Shown: positions 24,357 through 36,053, numbered from the stretch's first letter. The stretch is DNA of 64,000 nt from Halobacteriales archaeon QH_7_66_36 (GCA_003021175.1 PXQV01000015.1:120170-184169), one strand, 5' to 3'. Numbers and translations: made by a program. Notes: generated by a model from the sequence alone, not told the origin.

Positions 24357-24821
24357 ATGGATCGTCGAACGTTCCTGCGTGGCGTCGCCCCGGTCGGAGC
24401 CATCGCCGTAGCCGGCTGTAGCGGCGGCGAATCGACCGAAACCGAGGCGTCGACAGACACACAGACTGCAACGGAGACGGCGACGGCCACGCCGACATCG
24501 ACGGTCGAGGAGACGGCGACGGCCACGCCGACCGCGGAACCTGACATGACGGTGACGGTGGCACCCGGCGGGAGCCTCCGGTTCGACCCGGAGACGTTCA
24601 CCGTCGCGGCCGGCGACACCGTCCAGTGGGCGTGGGAGTCGTCCGGCCACAACGTCACGCCGGGGAGCGCCCCGAGCGGGAGCGACTGGCAAGGGAAGAC
24701 CGACGACCTCTACAGTTCTGGGACGACCTACGCCCACACGTTCGAGGTCGCCGGCGAGTACGAGTACTACTGCGAGCCCCACCGCTCCTCGGGGATGGTC
24801 GGGTCGTTCACCGTCGAGTAG
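24357..24821 (+). CDS. hcp: Halocyanin (blue copper lipoprotein)
   Basis: This 154-residue plastocyanin-like protein has an RR motif (MDRRTFLRG) and lipobox AVAGCSG (Cys at about 21), so it is Tat-exported and lipid-anchored. A Thr/Glu linker of about 40 residues precedes the copper domain. The ligands are all visible: His in ESSGHNVTP, Cys in YEYYCEPH, His in the same motif and Met in SSGMVG. It carries electrons on the outer face of the membrane. A TATA-like CATTTAGG about 25 nt upstream suggests a leaderless transcript. Confidence 0.92.
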   Translation: MDRRTFLRGVAPVGAIAVAGCSGGESTETEASTDTQTATETATATPTSTVEETATATPTAEPDMTVTVAPGGSLRFDPETFTVAAGDTVQWAWESSGHNVTPGSAPSGSDWQGKTDDLYSSGTTYAHTFEVAGEYEYYCEPHRSSGMVGSFTVE

Positions 24822-24840
24822 CGGCGGAAACGCGCGGTGG

Positions 24841-25089
24841 TGTCCAAATAACAGTGACTCTGGGGAGTAGGAGGACGACGAGGTGTAGAAAGCCCCCGGG
24901 CGCTGCGGTCGCGCGGCTCGCTGTGCTCCGCAGCCTCTCTGTGGTCGGCTTGCGGTGTCCTCGCGCGGCACCGCCGCGCGAGGACACCGCAACGAAGTGA
25001 GGAGCGCAGCGAGGCCCGGAAGTCGAGCCGCCGGGGGCTTCCAAGCTCGTTACACTGGCTGTAGCGGCTCCTCCGATCTTATCTGAACA
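24841..25089 (+). repeat. Hairpin-rich intergenic element, copy G (inverted right arms, 41-nt perfect palindrome)
   Basis: The left end TGTCCAAATAACAGTGACTC and the inner GGTGTAGAAAGCCCCCGG are the reverse complement of the right arm of copy E. The right side (GGGGGCTTCCAAGCTCG through TTATCTGAACA) is the right arm type of copy F, so this copy is bounded by two right arms facing opposite ways. Between them, 24951-24991 is a perfect palindrome with 19-bp arms and a 3-nt loop. No core GGGACTGGAAGG is present. It lies between halocyanin and uvrB. Confidence 0.82.
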
Positions 25090-25170
25090 CTGCCCGCACT
25101 TCGACTCGTCTTGACACAGAACTGAGAGGTGAACGAGCGGCTGAAGTGGCCCGGACCCTTCGTGTCGGTA

Positions 25171-27225
<2,055 letters not shown>

Positions 27226-27567
27226 GTCACACTCCAACGATCCTGCAGATGTGAATGGTTGCAGAATGCGGAGGTTCAACTATCACCTACAGTTGAGGGC
27301 ATCCGGTACGAGGATTCTCAGAATACAATGACAAAAATTGAATATATTTTATCGACAGCGAGCGGCCATGCAGAACCGGATTTTCCAACGTGACGGCAGG
27401 TCGGCTGTTCGATTCTTCATCATTCAATATCTGCCCCAGTGTTCGGTCAGGACAGTACTAAGCTATAATTTCTCGGGTGAGACAACTGAGGTAACGCTTA
27501 GACGGCTTTGCTGCGCGACAGGATAATTGCCACAAGGCACTTGTTTAGAACTATTTCATTCTGAATT
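27226..27567. other. AT-rich spacer between uvrB and a membrane-protein gene
   Basis: This is a 342-nt stretch that is clearly richer in A and T than the rest of the window, for example AAAAATTGAATATATTTTAT near 27334-27353. Several TATA-like strings are present, including ones near 27540-27565 that could drive the downstream gene. No convincing protein is encoded; a 62-codon frame at 27338-27526 has no acidic bias and ends without a family match. It probably belongs to the same foreign or relaxed patch as the next gene. Confidence 0.5.
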
Positions 27568-28155
27568 ATGAATTTGAACGACCGACAGTTTGCGCTAATA
27601 TGCGGAGCGTGGGCACTCGCGTTGCTTGGTGGCGTCGGGGCTGTCGGGTATATCGAGACGAGTGGGAGTGTGGCTCCACTGTCGGTCGTTGTCGGGATCA
27701 GTGGCGTGGCTGGTGCTATTTTTCTCGGCGTGCTTGCCGTCGCGTTGGTCACCATCGAGCACAGCGACGTGACCCGACAGATTCCAGGGGCTATCGCTGT
27801 TGCTACAGGTGGATTCATCGCTATTGGGGGAATCATTGCACTGCAGCCTTGGGCGCGTACAGGGCTCGCGGGGGGTGTTGCCAGTATATTCGCAGCAATT
27901 GTCGGCGGATCTGGAGCACTGCTAGTAATCGTCGGTGGCGTCAGTATTCAGAGCCGTCGGGTCAAACCGCCTCTCTACGCGTGTGCGATCATGTGGTGCG
28001 GTGGCTGGATTTACACGGCGCAGCTCAGTACGATTATTATGACCCGGTATAGTGTACCTCTCGCTACCATCATCTTGGTAGTCACCGGAGGGCCACTAAT
28101 CGGCATCAGCACCTGGTCGCCTCCGGATAAGACTGGGCCCTCACCGGCGCAGTAG
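27568..28155 (+). CDS. Six-helix membrane protein of unknown function, low-GC
   Basis: This 195-residue protein has about six hydrophobic segments, roughly at 9-30, 36-63, 72-95, 101-127, 134-153 and 157-178. It is rich in Gly, Ala, Ile and Val, with short polar ends and no recognisable motif. Codon use is less GC3-biased than in neighbours, and the upstream spacer is AT-rich, suggesting recent acquisition. It lies between convergent uvrB and uvrC and has no functional link to them that I can see. Confidence 0.65.
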   Translation: MNLNDRQFALICGAWALALLGGVGAVGYIETSGSVAPLSVVVGISGVAGAIFLGVLAVALVTIEHSDVTRQIPGAIAVATGGFIAIGGIIALQPWARTGLAGGVASIFAAIVGGSGALLVIVGGVSIQSRRVKPPLYACAIMWCGGWIYTAQLSTIIMTRYSVPLATIILVVTGGPLIGISTWSPPDKTGPSPAQ

Positions 28156-28282
28156 CCCGAACGAGAGCTGAAGAAGGACGAGTTGCCTCAAGGTTTTCTC
28201 GCTTCACTATATCGCTGACACGGATCTGCTCGTCGGCGGTCGTCATCGGTGCGTCGACGCGACTTAGTCGTCAGATCCTGCG

Positions 28283-30010
28283 CTACAGCCGTGCGGCAAT
28301 CGTCGCGGCCGTCGCCGGCCCGACGCCGTCGACTTCGCCGAGTTCCTCCTCGCTGGCCTCGCGGACGCCGTCGACGCTGCCGAAGCGGCGGAGGAGCCGC
28401 TTCCGGAGCGCCGGGCCGACGCCGGGCAGGTCGTCGAGCGTCGTCGACACCGCGTCGCGGACCTGCTGGTGGTAGGCGACCGCGAACCGGTGGGCCTCGT
28501 CGCGGACGCGCTGGAGCAGGCGGAGGTGGTCCGCGTCGCTGGAGAAGTCGCGGACGCCGTCGGGCGTGACGACCAACTCTTCCTCCTTCGCGAGACCGAC
28601 GGCAGGCACCGACCAGCCGACCGCATCGAGCGCGTCCCGTGCGGCGGTTAGCTGTCCCTCGCCGCCGTCGATGAGCAGGAGGTCCGGGTCGGGGCGATCG
28701 TCGCGCCCCTCGACGGCGCGCTCGGCCCGCCACCGCACGAGCCGTCTCATGTTCGCGTAGTCGTCGTTCTCGTCGGTCAGTTTCTTGCGTCGATAGTCCG
28801 CCTTCGCCGCCTCGCCGTCGACGAAACAGACGTCCGACCCGACGACGGCCTTTCCGCCCGCGTGGCTCACGTCGAACCCCTCGATTCGGTCGGCGGCGTC
28901 GATGTCCAACTCCGCCGCGAGTCGCGCACACTCGTCCGACCGGCCGGTCTGTCGACGGGCGTTCTTGAGTGCGAGGTCGACCAGCGTCGCCTCGCGGCCC
29001 GCGCCGGGGACGCGCACCGCCGTCCCCTCGCGCTCCAGCCAGTCGACGACGCCGGCGTCGTCCGGGCGCTCCTGTAGGAGGACGGCGTCGGGGAGCGCTC
29101 GCTCGGCGTAGAACTGGGGCAGAAACGCCGACAGCAGCGGGGCGACCTCTCGCACCTCCGAGGCGGCGACGGAGTGGCGCTCTCGGTCGACGAGCTTGCC
29201 GCGCTCGCTCACGAGGCGGGCGACGGTCGCGTCGCTGCCCTCGATGGCGACGCCGAGCACCTCGACGCGTTCCTCGCCGTCGCCCTGTATCGCGGCCGCG
29301 CCGCTCCCGTGGAAGGACTCGACGGCTGTCAGCCGGTCGCGGAGGTTCGCCGCGCGCTCGAAGTCGCGGTCCTCGGCGGCGGCTTCCATCGCCTCACGCA
29401 TCGGGTCGGTGAGGATGCCGGTCTCGCCGTCGAGGAATCGGCGGACGCTCTCCACGTCGCTGATATACTCGTCCGCGTCGACGTAGTCGACGCAGGGGGC
29501 CGTACAGAGGCCGACCTCGTAGTCGAGACACGGGCGGTCGCGGTTCGAGAACTTGTGGTCCGAACAGCCGCGGACGCCGAACGTCTCGCGGAGCGCCTTC
29601 ACCGCCGTCTCGACGCGCCCCTTGTTCGTGTACGGGCCGAAGACGGTCGCGGCGTCGTCCGGGTCGCGCGTCACCTCGATCCGCGGAAACTCGTGGTCGG
29701 TCAACTGCACCAGCGGATAGGATTTGTCGTCCTTCAGCCGGACGTTGTACTTCGGCTGGAACCGCTTGATCAGGTTGGCTTCGAGCAGCAGCGCCTGCGT
29801 CTCCGTCTCGGTGACGGAGAAGTCGATCCGCGCTGCGCTCTCGATCATCCGTCGGATCCGCTCGCCGCGCGGGGTGGCGTACGAGCGGACGCGGTCGCGC
29901 AGATCCACCGCCTTCCCGACGTAGAGGACGCTCTCGCCCCGCTCGAACTGGTAGACGCCGGGCTTCGTCGGCAGTTCGTTCGCCCGTCGTCTCACCGCGT
30001 CGGTGTCCAC
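28283..30010 (-). CDS. uvrC: Excinuclease ABC subunit C
   Basis: This 575-residue endonuclease makes both incisions in nucleotide excision repair. The N-terminal GIY-YIG nuclease has [24 protein letters not shown] domain lies at about 200-235, and the RNase H-like domain includes [20 protein letters not shown] and [10 protein letters not shown]. Tandem helix-hairpin-helix motifs at the end read [18 protein letters not shown] and [16 protein letters not shown]. All catalytic regions look intact. It faces uvrB across the AT-rich patch. Confidence 0.95.
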   Translation of the reverse strand: MDTDAVRRRANELPTKPGVYQFERGESVLYVGKAVDLRDRVRSYATPRGERIRRMIESAARIDFSVTETETQALLLEANLIKRFQPKYNVRLKDDKSYPLVQLTDHEFPRIEVTRDPDDAATVFGPYTNKGRVETAVKALRETFGVRGCSDHKFSNRDRPCLDYEVGLCTAPCVDYVDADEYISDVESVRRFLDGETGILTDPMREAMEAAAEDRDFERAANLRDRLTAVESFHGSGAAAIQGDGEERVEVLGVAIEGSDATVARLVSERGKLVDRERHSVAASEVREVAPLLSAFLPQFYAERALPDAVLLQERPDDAGVVDWLEREGTAVRVPGAGREATLVDLALKNARRQTGRSDECARLAAELDIDAADRIEGFDVSHAGGKAVVGSDVCFVDGEAAKADYRRKKLTDENDDYANMRRLVRWRAERAVEGRDDRPDPDLLLIDGGEGQLTAARDALDAVGWSVPAVGLAKEEELVVTPDGVRDFSSDADHLRLLQRVRDEAHRFAVAYHQQVRDAVSTTLDDLPGVGPALRKRLLRRFGSVDGVREASEEELGEVDGVGPATAATIAARL

Positions 30011-30048
30011 ACCTCGGTTACGGCGCTCGGGGGTTTCAGCGTGTCGCG

Positions 30049-31564
30049 GTGGTCGTGGCTACCCCTCCTCTGGTCGACGCGTCCGTGCTCGGGACCACTC
30101 CCGCGCCCCAGCATATAGTAGATAGACGCACACTCCCGCGAGGGATCGGAGTCGCCGCGGCTGCCACCGTCGGAGCGGGAACCGCGAGCGGGGAAACGGC
30201 GGCCGAGCGCGCCCGCGGTCGGCTGTCGAAGCGCGGTCACTCGCTGCTCTCGGACCCGCCGGGCAGCTACGGCGAGGCGGCCGTCCGCGCCGACGGTCGC
30301 TACGCCGTGATGGGAAGCTTCTACGGCACCGGCGGCTCGTTCCTCGTCGACCTCTCCGACCCGGCGAATCCGACCGAGGTCCACGCCTCGAATCCGCCGC
30401 GACGACGCGCAATCCGGACGTGACCTTCGGCGCTCGCGACGGCATCTACTACCGGACGCAGGAGCCGAACGAGGAGGGCGGTGCCGGCGGGGTCGAACTC
30501 GTCGACTACGGCTTCGACGCCGGCAGTCCAACGGAGCCGGTCGTCGCCGGCCGCATCGACAGGCCAGAGGGCGTCCACAACGTCGAGGCCCACCCCACGG
30601 AACCGGTGTTGTACGTCGTCAACGGGCGGGACGGCGGCGGCGAGGTCGGACTGACCGTCTACGACACCGCCGACCCGACCGCGCCAGAACAGGTGGCGTC
30701 GGCCGTCGACGGCCGCGGCAACCACGACATCACCTTCGACGCGGAGCGCGACCTGATCCACTCGGCGTTCATCGACGGCGACTTCGTCGGCTGGATCGGG
30801 CACGACGTCTCCGACCCCACGAACCCCAAGGAGGTCGGCCGCTTCTCGTACGCCGGACGGCCGGGCTACGACTCGCTCGATACGGCCGGCTTCGGGTCGT
30901 GTCACTACGCCCGCGCCGACCCGGAGCGAGACCTGCTGTATCTCGGCGACGAGACGGCGCAGGACGTCCCGGCGGCAAACACGTCCTCGACATCGGCTAC
31001 GGCGAGGGCTCGCTCTCGGAGCCGCGCCACCTCAGTTTCGCCCGCGCGCCGAACGCACAACTCCAGGACAGCGACGACGCGCTGTACGACTGGACGACCC
31101 ACAATCACGACATCGTCCACACCGGCGACGCGAGTCTGCTCGTCGACGGCAGCTACCACGAGGGCGTCGTCGTCTTCGACGTGACCGACCCGACCGACAT
31201 CACGCCGGGCCACCAGTATCTCACGGTGGATGAGGCGCCCGATGCGCAGGGTGCCGCGTGACTCGGGAGCGCCTCGATGGTGTGGAACGCCGAGTACGAC
31301 CCGGCCAACGACGTGATCGTCGCCGCAGACATGAACACGGGCATCTACACCTTCGACGTCTCCGCCGAGCGACAACCCGTCTACAGCATCGAGGAATCCG
31401 TCGACCTGAACGGTGACGGCGACCTCCAGAAGCGGGAGTTCCAGCGCGCCATGTCCTACTGGGTCCGCGAGGAGACAGTGCTCAACACCGGGCCCGCGGG
31501 GAACAACGAGGCCATCGACGCCGCGACCGCCCGCGAGCTGATGGCGTGGTATCGCCGCTCCTGA
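30049..31564 (+). pseudogene. LVIVD-repeat (beta-propeller-like) Tat-exported protein, broken by two frameshifts and a nonsense codon
   Basis: The frame opens with a Tat-like signal (VDRRTLPRGIGVAAAATVGA). Propeller repeats of the LVIVD type follow (GGSFLVDLSDPANPTEV, LTVYDTADPTAPEQV, IGHDVSDPTNPKEVGRF, VVVFDVTDPTDITPG). The frame shifts by -1 near 30395-30420 and again near 30965-30975, where GTCCCGGCGGC would read V-P-G-G with one more C. An in-frame TGA at 31259-31261 stands where AAWLGSASMVWN would be expected. The end is MAWYRRS. The codon before VDRR is ATA, possibly a lost ATG start. A functional copy would be a surface protein of about 480 residues. Confidence 0.82.
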
Positions 31565-31609
31565 TTCCGGCGGCGACAGTCTGAACAGCCTGCCCGTCAC
31601 ACTCCGGGT

Positions 31610-31861
31610 GTGCCCAGATGCTGGCTCGTGGAGCGGTCGTACGACGACCGCGACCTCGTAACGCTCGTGTACGCCACCCCGGACGGGGAACGCGCGGTGA
31701 GGAAGGAGGTGCCGATGACCGCCATCTCACAGGGAACGATGACGGTCACCGCGGCGAAGACGGTCGATGAGGCCGACCTCAAGCCCGTCGAGACGGTCGA
31801 GCGGTATCGGCGTGAAGTTGCGCGTGTCCGCGGGAGCCACCCCCCCGACGACGAGATATAA
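31610..31861 (+). CDS. Conserved small haloarchaeal protein of unknown function
   Basis: This 83-residue protein starts at GTG (MPRCWLVERSYDDRDLVTLV). A beta-rich first half, with YATPDGERAVRKEV, is followed by a charged helix (DLKPVETVERYRREVARVRG). It has no membrane segment or known motif. It is followed closely by the ABC transporter promoter. Haloarchaeal composition supports it as real, but the function is unknown. Confidence 0.65.
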   Translation: MPRCWLVERSYDDRDLVTLVYATPDGERAVRKEVPMTAISQGTMTVTAAKTVDEADLKPVETVERYRREVARVRGSHPPDDEI

Positions 31862-31890
31862 AGCCGGCGGCCGCTGCCGTGTCTGAAACC

Positions 31891-31900
31891 ATATATAATA
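31891..31900 (+). promoter_or_regulatory. TATA box of the ABC-2 transporter operon
   Basis: ATATATAATA lies 21-30 nt upstream of ATG 31921. It is a strong archaeal TATA sequence and fixes that ATG as the start of a leaderless mRNA; an in-frame GTG at 31879 would lie upstream of transcription start. Confidence 0.65.
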
Positions 31901-31920
31901 GCACGCCGAACGGTCACTAC

Positions 31921-32829
31921 ATGACTGCTATCGAGCTGTCGAACGTCACCAAGCAGTACGGTGATGTCGTCGCCCTCCACAACCTCGACATGACGGTCGA
32001 ATCGGGAGAGGTGTACGGCTTCCTCGGGCCGAACGGCGCGGGGAAGTCGACGACCATCGACATCCTCCTCGATTTCGCCCGGCCGACCAGCGGCGAGGTG
32101 CGCGTGCTCGACCGGGACGCACGCGAGGAGAGCGTCGCCGTCCGCCAGCGGTGTGGCGTCCTGCCCGAGGGGTTCGACACCTACGAGCGGCTGACCGCGC
32201 GCAAACACGTCGAGTTCGCCGTCGAGTCGAAGGGGACCGACGACGACCCGGTCGCACTGCTCGAACGCGTCGGTCTCGGCGACGCGATCGACCGACAGGC
32301 CGGCGGCTTCTCGAAGGGGATGACACAGCGGCTCGCGCTCGCGGTGGCGCTCGTCGGCGACCCGGAGCTGCTGGTGCTCGACGAGCCGTCGACCGGGCTG
32401 GACCCGAACGGAGCCCGCGAGATGCGGACCATCGTCCGCGAGGAGGCCGACCGCGGCGCGACCGTCTTCTTCTCCTCGCACGTGCTCGGACAGGTCGAGG
32501 CCGTCTGTGACCGGGTCGGCATCCTCCGCGACGGGAAGCTCGTGGCCGTCGACTCCGTCGAGGGACTGCGCGAGGCGAGCGACACCGGCACGCGCCTCGA
32601 AATCGAGACGAGCGGCGTCGACGACGAGGCGCTCGCGGCCGTACGCGAGACCGAAGGCGTCTCCGAGGCGCGCGCCGAGGGGTCGCTCGTCGTCGCCACC
32701 TACGCCGGCGACGCGAAGATGGACGTGGTGAACGCGCTGGAGGACGCCGGTGCCGACGTGGCCGACTTCTCCACGAGCGAGGCGTCGCTCGAAGACGTGT
32801 TCGCCGCCTACACGGAGGGGGAGCGATGA
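31921..32829 (+). CDS. ABC-2 type transporter ATP-binding protein
   Basis: This 302-residue ATPase of the DrrA/NatA type has Walker A GPNGAGKST at about 39-47, signature FSKGMTQRLALAVAL at about 132-146 and Walker B LLVLDEPSTGLDP. After a switch His in FFSSHVLGQVEAV there is a C-terminal domain of about 80 residues (LREASDTGTRLEIETSGVDD) typical of exporters. It forms a pair with the next gene, which it overlaps by 4 nt. Substrates of such haloarchaeal pairs are mostly unknown; copper (NosF/NosY) is one known case but there is no nos context here. Confidence 0.88.
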   Translation: MTAIELSNVTKQYGDVVALHNLDMTVESGEVYGFLGPNGAGKSTTIDILLDFARPTSGEVRVLDRDAREESVAVRQRCGVLPEGFDTYERLTARKHVEFAVESKGTDDDPVALLERVGLGDAIDRQAGGFSKGMTQRLALAVALVGDPELLVLDEPSTGLDPNGAREMRTIVREEADRGATVFFSSHVLGQVEAVCDRVGILRDGKLVAVDSVEGLREASDTGTRLEIETSGVDDEALAAVRETEGVSEARAEGSLVVATYAGDAKMDVVNALEDAGADVADFSTSEASLEDVFAAYTEGER

Positions 32830-33728
32830 CGAGTCTCGACCCCGACTCCGTCCGCGCGGTCGCGCGGAAGGACTTCGAGGACGCGGTCCGGTCGCGCACG
32901 CTGCTCCTGCTCGGGGGCGTCTTCGTCGTGTTCTTCCTCGCGGCCGCCTTCTTCTTCACTGACCTGCTCGGCACTGCGGGCGGTCAGGGACAGGGGCCAC
33001 AGCTCACCTCAAACAGCTTCCTGCGGTCGCTGTCGAACGTGACGCGGCTGCTCGTCCCGCTGACGGGCGCGGTCGTCGCGTACGCGTCGGTAATCAGGGA
33101 GCGGGAGTCTGGCTCGCTGAAGCTCCTGCTGTCGCTGCCGCACTCGCGGCTGGACGTGCTCGCCGGGAAGCTGCTCGGCCGGGGAGCCGTGCTCACCCTG
33201 CCGGTGGTGCTCGGGCTGTTAGTCGCGGTGCCGCTGTTCCCGGTCGCCGACATCCCGTTCGACGCGGGCACCTATCTCTTCTTCACGGCGCTGACCGTCC
33301 TCGTCGGACTGACGTTCGTCGGTATCGGACTGGGTGCGAGTGCCGCCGCGACGACCGAACGCCGGGCCGTCGTCGGCACGTTCGTCCCGTACGTCCTCTT
33401 CAGCCTGCTGTGGGGACAGATCCTCAACCGCGCCACACAGCGGCTCTCGGAGGCGCTCGACCTCCAGCAGCAGGGAACCCTCGAGGCGTACTTCCTACTG
33501 CGGGCGCTCAACCCGCTGGCCGCGTACAAGATGGTCGCTTCGAACATCGGCTCGCCGCAGGCCCAGCTCCAGCTGTTCGGCCCGCCCTCACGCCAGCAAG
33601 CGTACGTCCAGCAGTTCGGCGAGCTGCCGTGGTATCTCACCGACGGCGCGCTGATCGGCGTCCTCGTTCTGTGGATCGTCGTCCCGGTCGCGCTCGGCTA
33701 TCTCGTCTTCGAGCAAACGGACCTGTAA
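32826..33728 (+). CDS. ABC-2 type transporter permease
   Basis: This 300-residue integral membrane partner of the preceding ATPase has about six helices. They start with RTLLLLGGVFVVFFLAAAFF after the typical cytoplasmic opening VRAVARKDFEDAVRSR. A large loop between the first two helices precedes the conserved VIRERESGSLKLLLSLPHSR segment seen in NosY/ABC-2 permeases. A second extracytoplasmic stretch lies at about 200-270. It is probably one half of a homodimeric exporter. Confidence 0.87.
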   Translation: MTSLDPDSVRAVARKDFEDAVRSRTLLLLGGVFVVFFLAAAFFFTDLLGTAGGQGQGPQLTSNSFLRSLSNVTRLLVPLTGAVVAYASVIRERESGSLKLLLSLPHSRLDVLAGKLLGRGAVLTLPVVLGLLVAVPLFPVADIPFDAGTYLFFTALTVLVGLTFVGIGLGASAAATTERRAVVGTFVPYVLFSLLWGQILNRATQRLSEALDLQQQGTLEAYFLLRALNPLAAYKMVASNIGSPQAQLQLFGPPSRQQAYVQQFGELPWYLTDGALIGVLVLWIVVPVALGYLVFEQTDL

Positions 33729-33800
33729 TCCACGCTCGTGTGTATTCTGGCTCGAATCGAGAACCGAAACCACCATACTCGCACAACTCCGGGTAGACGC

Positions 33801-34511
33801 ATGAACCGAGCCGAGAAGGCCGCCCTCCAGCTGCAGGCCGTCGACGTGTTGCGGACGCTGAAGGAGACGCGCACCTACGAGGAACTCGCCGAGGAGACCG
33901 GCTTGCCGGCCGGCGATCTCAACCGCTACGTGAACGGGCACGTCCTGCCGGGCGTCGACCGCGCGGAGGCCGTCGTCAGCGGCGTCGGCCGCGAGACGCT
34001 CGCCGCGGAACTGCGAGCGCGCGTCGAACTGGACGCCGACGGCTACATCGACAACTCGCGGGTCGTCTTCGACCAGTCGCTTTTAGACCTCGTCGCGCCG
34101 GTGGCGTCCAGTAGCTTCGGCTTCGACCAGCCGGACATCGTCCTCACGGCGGCGACGGACGGCATCACGCTCGCGGCCGCGATGGCATCACACTTCGGCG
34201 CGACCGTCGCCTACGCCAAGCAGTCGAAGGAGACGGCCGTCGAGGAGTTCATCGAGTCGCGCCAGCGACTGGATTCGGGCATCGAACTTACCTACTATCT
34301 CCCGGCCGAGGCCGTCGACACCGGTCAGCGCGTGCTCGTCGTCGACGACCTCATCCGCTCGGGCGAGACGCAGGAGCTCCTCCTCGACATCGCCGATCGG
34401 GCCGGCGCGGAGTTGGCCGGCGTCTTCACGCTCATCGCGGCCGGCGAGGAGGGGATCGGTCGCGCCGAGGAACGGGTCGACGCGCCGGTCGGTGCGCTCG
34501 TCACGCTCTGA
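33801..34511 (+). CDS. GfcR-like HTH-phosphoribosyltransferase transcriptional regulator
   Basis: This 236-residue protein has an N-terminal helix-turn-helix (TYEELAEETGLPAGDLNRYV). A phosphoribosyltransferase-type domain carries the PRPP loop VLVVDDLIRSGET at about 176-188. Regulators of this design, including GfcR of haloarchaea, use the PRTase fold as a ligand sensor. The NCS2 purine permease 81 nt downstream suggests a role in purine or PRPP-dependent control. The ATG at 33801 is used because the upstream in-frame extension is spacer-like. Confidence 0.82.
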   Translation: MNRAEKAALQLQAVDVLRTLKETRTYEELAEETGLPAGDLNRYVNGHVLPGVDRAEAVVSGVGRETLAAELRARVELDADGYIDNSRVVFDQSLLDLVAPVASSSFGFDQPDIVLTAATDGITLAAAMASHFGATVAYAKQSKETAVEEFIESRQRLDSGIELTYYLPAEAVDTGQRVLVVDDLIRSGETQELLLDIADRAGAELAGVFTLIAAGEEGIGRAEERVDAPVGALVTL

Positions 34512-34554
34512 CGTAGTTTCACTTTCTTGCATATATCTGCGCTCTCAGAGGGCA

Positions 34555-34562
34555 ATTCTTAA
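34555..34562 (+). promoter_or_regulatory. TATA-like box of the NCS2 permease gene
   Basis: ATTCTTAA lies about 31-38 nt before ATG 34593. A second TATA-like ATATAT at 34531-34536 is further upstream. Either could place transcription start within the 40 nt before the gene. Confidence 0.4.
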
Positions 34563-34592
34563 CACGACCCTGCACGCAGGACCGTCCACGCC

Positions 34593-36053
34593 ATGGGTGT
34601 AACAGCGAGGCTCGCCGACTACTTCGGCTTCGAGGAGCACGGGACGGACCTCGCGACGGAGGTCCGTGCGGGGGTGACCACGTTCCTGACGATGAGCTAC
34701 ATCGTCGTCGTGAACCCGGCGATCATGGTCGACCAGCCCGGCACCGAGTTCCTCGACGGCATCGCCGTCGAAGGCGTGTCCGCCGCACAGCTCGAACAGA
34801 AACTCGCCGTCATCACCATCCTCGCGGCGTTCACGGCCACGCTCATCATGGCGCTGTACGCGAACCGGCCGTTCGCGCAGGCACCGGGACTGGGGCTGAA
34901 CGCCTTCTTCGCGTTCACCGTCGTCGGGGCGCTCGGCGTCCCGTGGCAGACGGCGCTCGCGGCCGTCGTCGTCGAGGGAGTCATCTTCCTGCTGTTGACC
35001 GTCGCCGGCGCGCGGAAGTACATCATCGAGGCGTTTCCCGAACCGGTGAAGTTCGCCGTCGGCGCGGGGATCGGTGCGTTCCTCGCCATCATCGGACTGG
35101 AGGCGATGGGCATCGTCGTGTCGGACCCAGCGACGTACGTGACGCTCGGCTCCGTCGCCTCCGACCCGGTCGCGATCCTCTCGGTTGTCGGGCTGTTCTT
35201 CACGCTGGCACTGTACGCGCGCGGCGTCCGCGGGTCGATCATCATCGGCATCGTGGCGACGACGCTCGCGGGCGCCGTCGTCACCTTCCTCGGACTGGTT
35301 GACCCGGGCGTCGTCGCGTCGCCGGCCGTCCAGAACGGCGGCTTCGACGCGAGCCAACTCACCTCGCCGGACTACAACATCGCGCCGCTCGGCGGGGCGT
35401 TCGTCTCGGGGCTCGTCGGCGCTCCGGCGGCGAACCTCGACGCGTTCGCCTTCGGTCTCATCGTCTTCACATTCTTCTTCGTCGACTTCTTCGACACCGC
35501 CGGCACGCTCACCGGCGTCGGGCAGGCGGCCGGCTTCCTCGACGGGGAGGGGAACCTTCCGGAGATAGAGAAGCCGCTGCTCTCCGACGCGGTCGGCACC
35601 ACCTTCGGCGGGATGCTCGGCACGTCGACGGTGACGACGTACGTCGAATCCGCGACGGGCGTCGAAGAGGGCGGCCGGACGGGGATGACGGCGCTCGTCG
35701 TCGCGGGGCTGTTCCTCGCCTCGCTTGCGCTCGTCCCGCTGGCGGCCACCATCCCGCTGTACGCGAGCCACATCGCGCTCGTCGTCGTCGCGGTGATCAT
35801 GCTCGGCAACCTCACCGACATCGACTGGGACGACGTGACGCAGGCCGCGCCGGCCGGGATGACCGTCCTCATCATGCCGTTCACGTTCAACATCGGCTAC
35901 GGCATCGCCGCGGGCATCATCACCTACCCGATCGTGAAGGCCGCGACGGGCGAGTTCGAGGACATTCGCCCGCTGCAGGTGGTGCTCGCCGCGCTGTTCG
36001 TCGTCTACTTCTTCGTCCGCACGGGCGGGGTCCTCTCCGGCATCGGGGGGTGA
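34593..36053 (+). CDS. NCS2 family purine permease (AzgA/PbuG type)
   Basis: This 486-residue transporter has about 13 hydrophobic segments. Motifs of the AzgA branch are present: GVTTFLTMSYIVVVNPAIM near the N-terminus, APGLGLNAFFAFTVV at about 94-108, FFVDFFDTAGTLTGVGQAAG and GTSTVTTYVESATGVEEGGR. That branch moves hypoxanthine, guanine or adenine by proton symport. It follows the PRTase-type regulator, which is likely to control it. Confidence 0.92.
   Translation: MGVTARLADYFGFEEHGTDLATEVRAGVTTFLTMSYIVVVNPAIMVDQPGTEFLDGIAVEGVSAAQLEQKLAVITILAAFTATLIMALYANRPFAQAPGLGLNAFFAFTVVGALGVPWQTALAAVVVEGVIFLLLTVAGARKYIIEAFPEPVKFAVGAGIGAFLAIIGLEAMGIVVSDPATYVTLGSVASDPVAILSVVGLFFTLALYARGVRGSIIIGIVATTLAGAVVTFLGLVDPGVVASPAVQNGGFDASQLTSPDYNIAPLGGAFVSGLVGAPAANLDAFAFGLIVFTFFFVDFFDTAGTLTGVGQAAGFLDGEGNLPEIEKPLLSDAVGTTFGGMLGTSTVTTYVESATGVEEGGRTGMTALVVAGLFLASLALVPLAATIPLYASHIALVVVAVIMLGNLTDIDWDDVTQAAPAGMTVLIMPFTFNIGYGIAAGIITYPIVKAATGEFEDIRPLQVVLAALFVVYFFVRTGGVLSGIGG

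Noticed and set aside
25129-25170. GTG start 14 codons upstream for UvrB
   Set aside because: The residues ([13 protein letters not shown]) do not fit the conserved UvrB start, and MTDSQSGPL is typical.
27338-27526. 62-codon frame in the AT-rich spacer after uvrB
   Set aside because: No acidic bias, no domain, and the surrounding DNA is AT-rich and non-coding in character.
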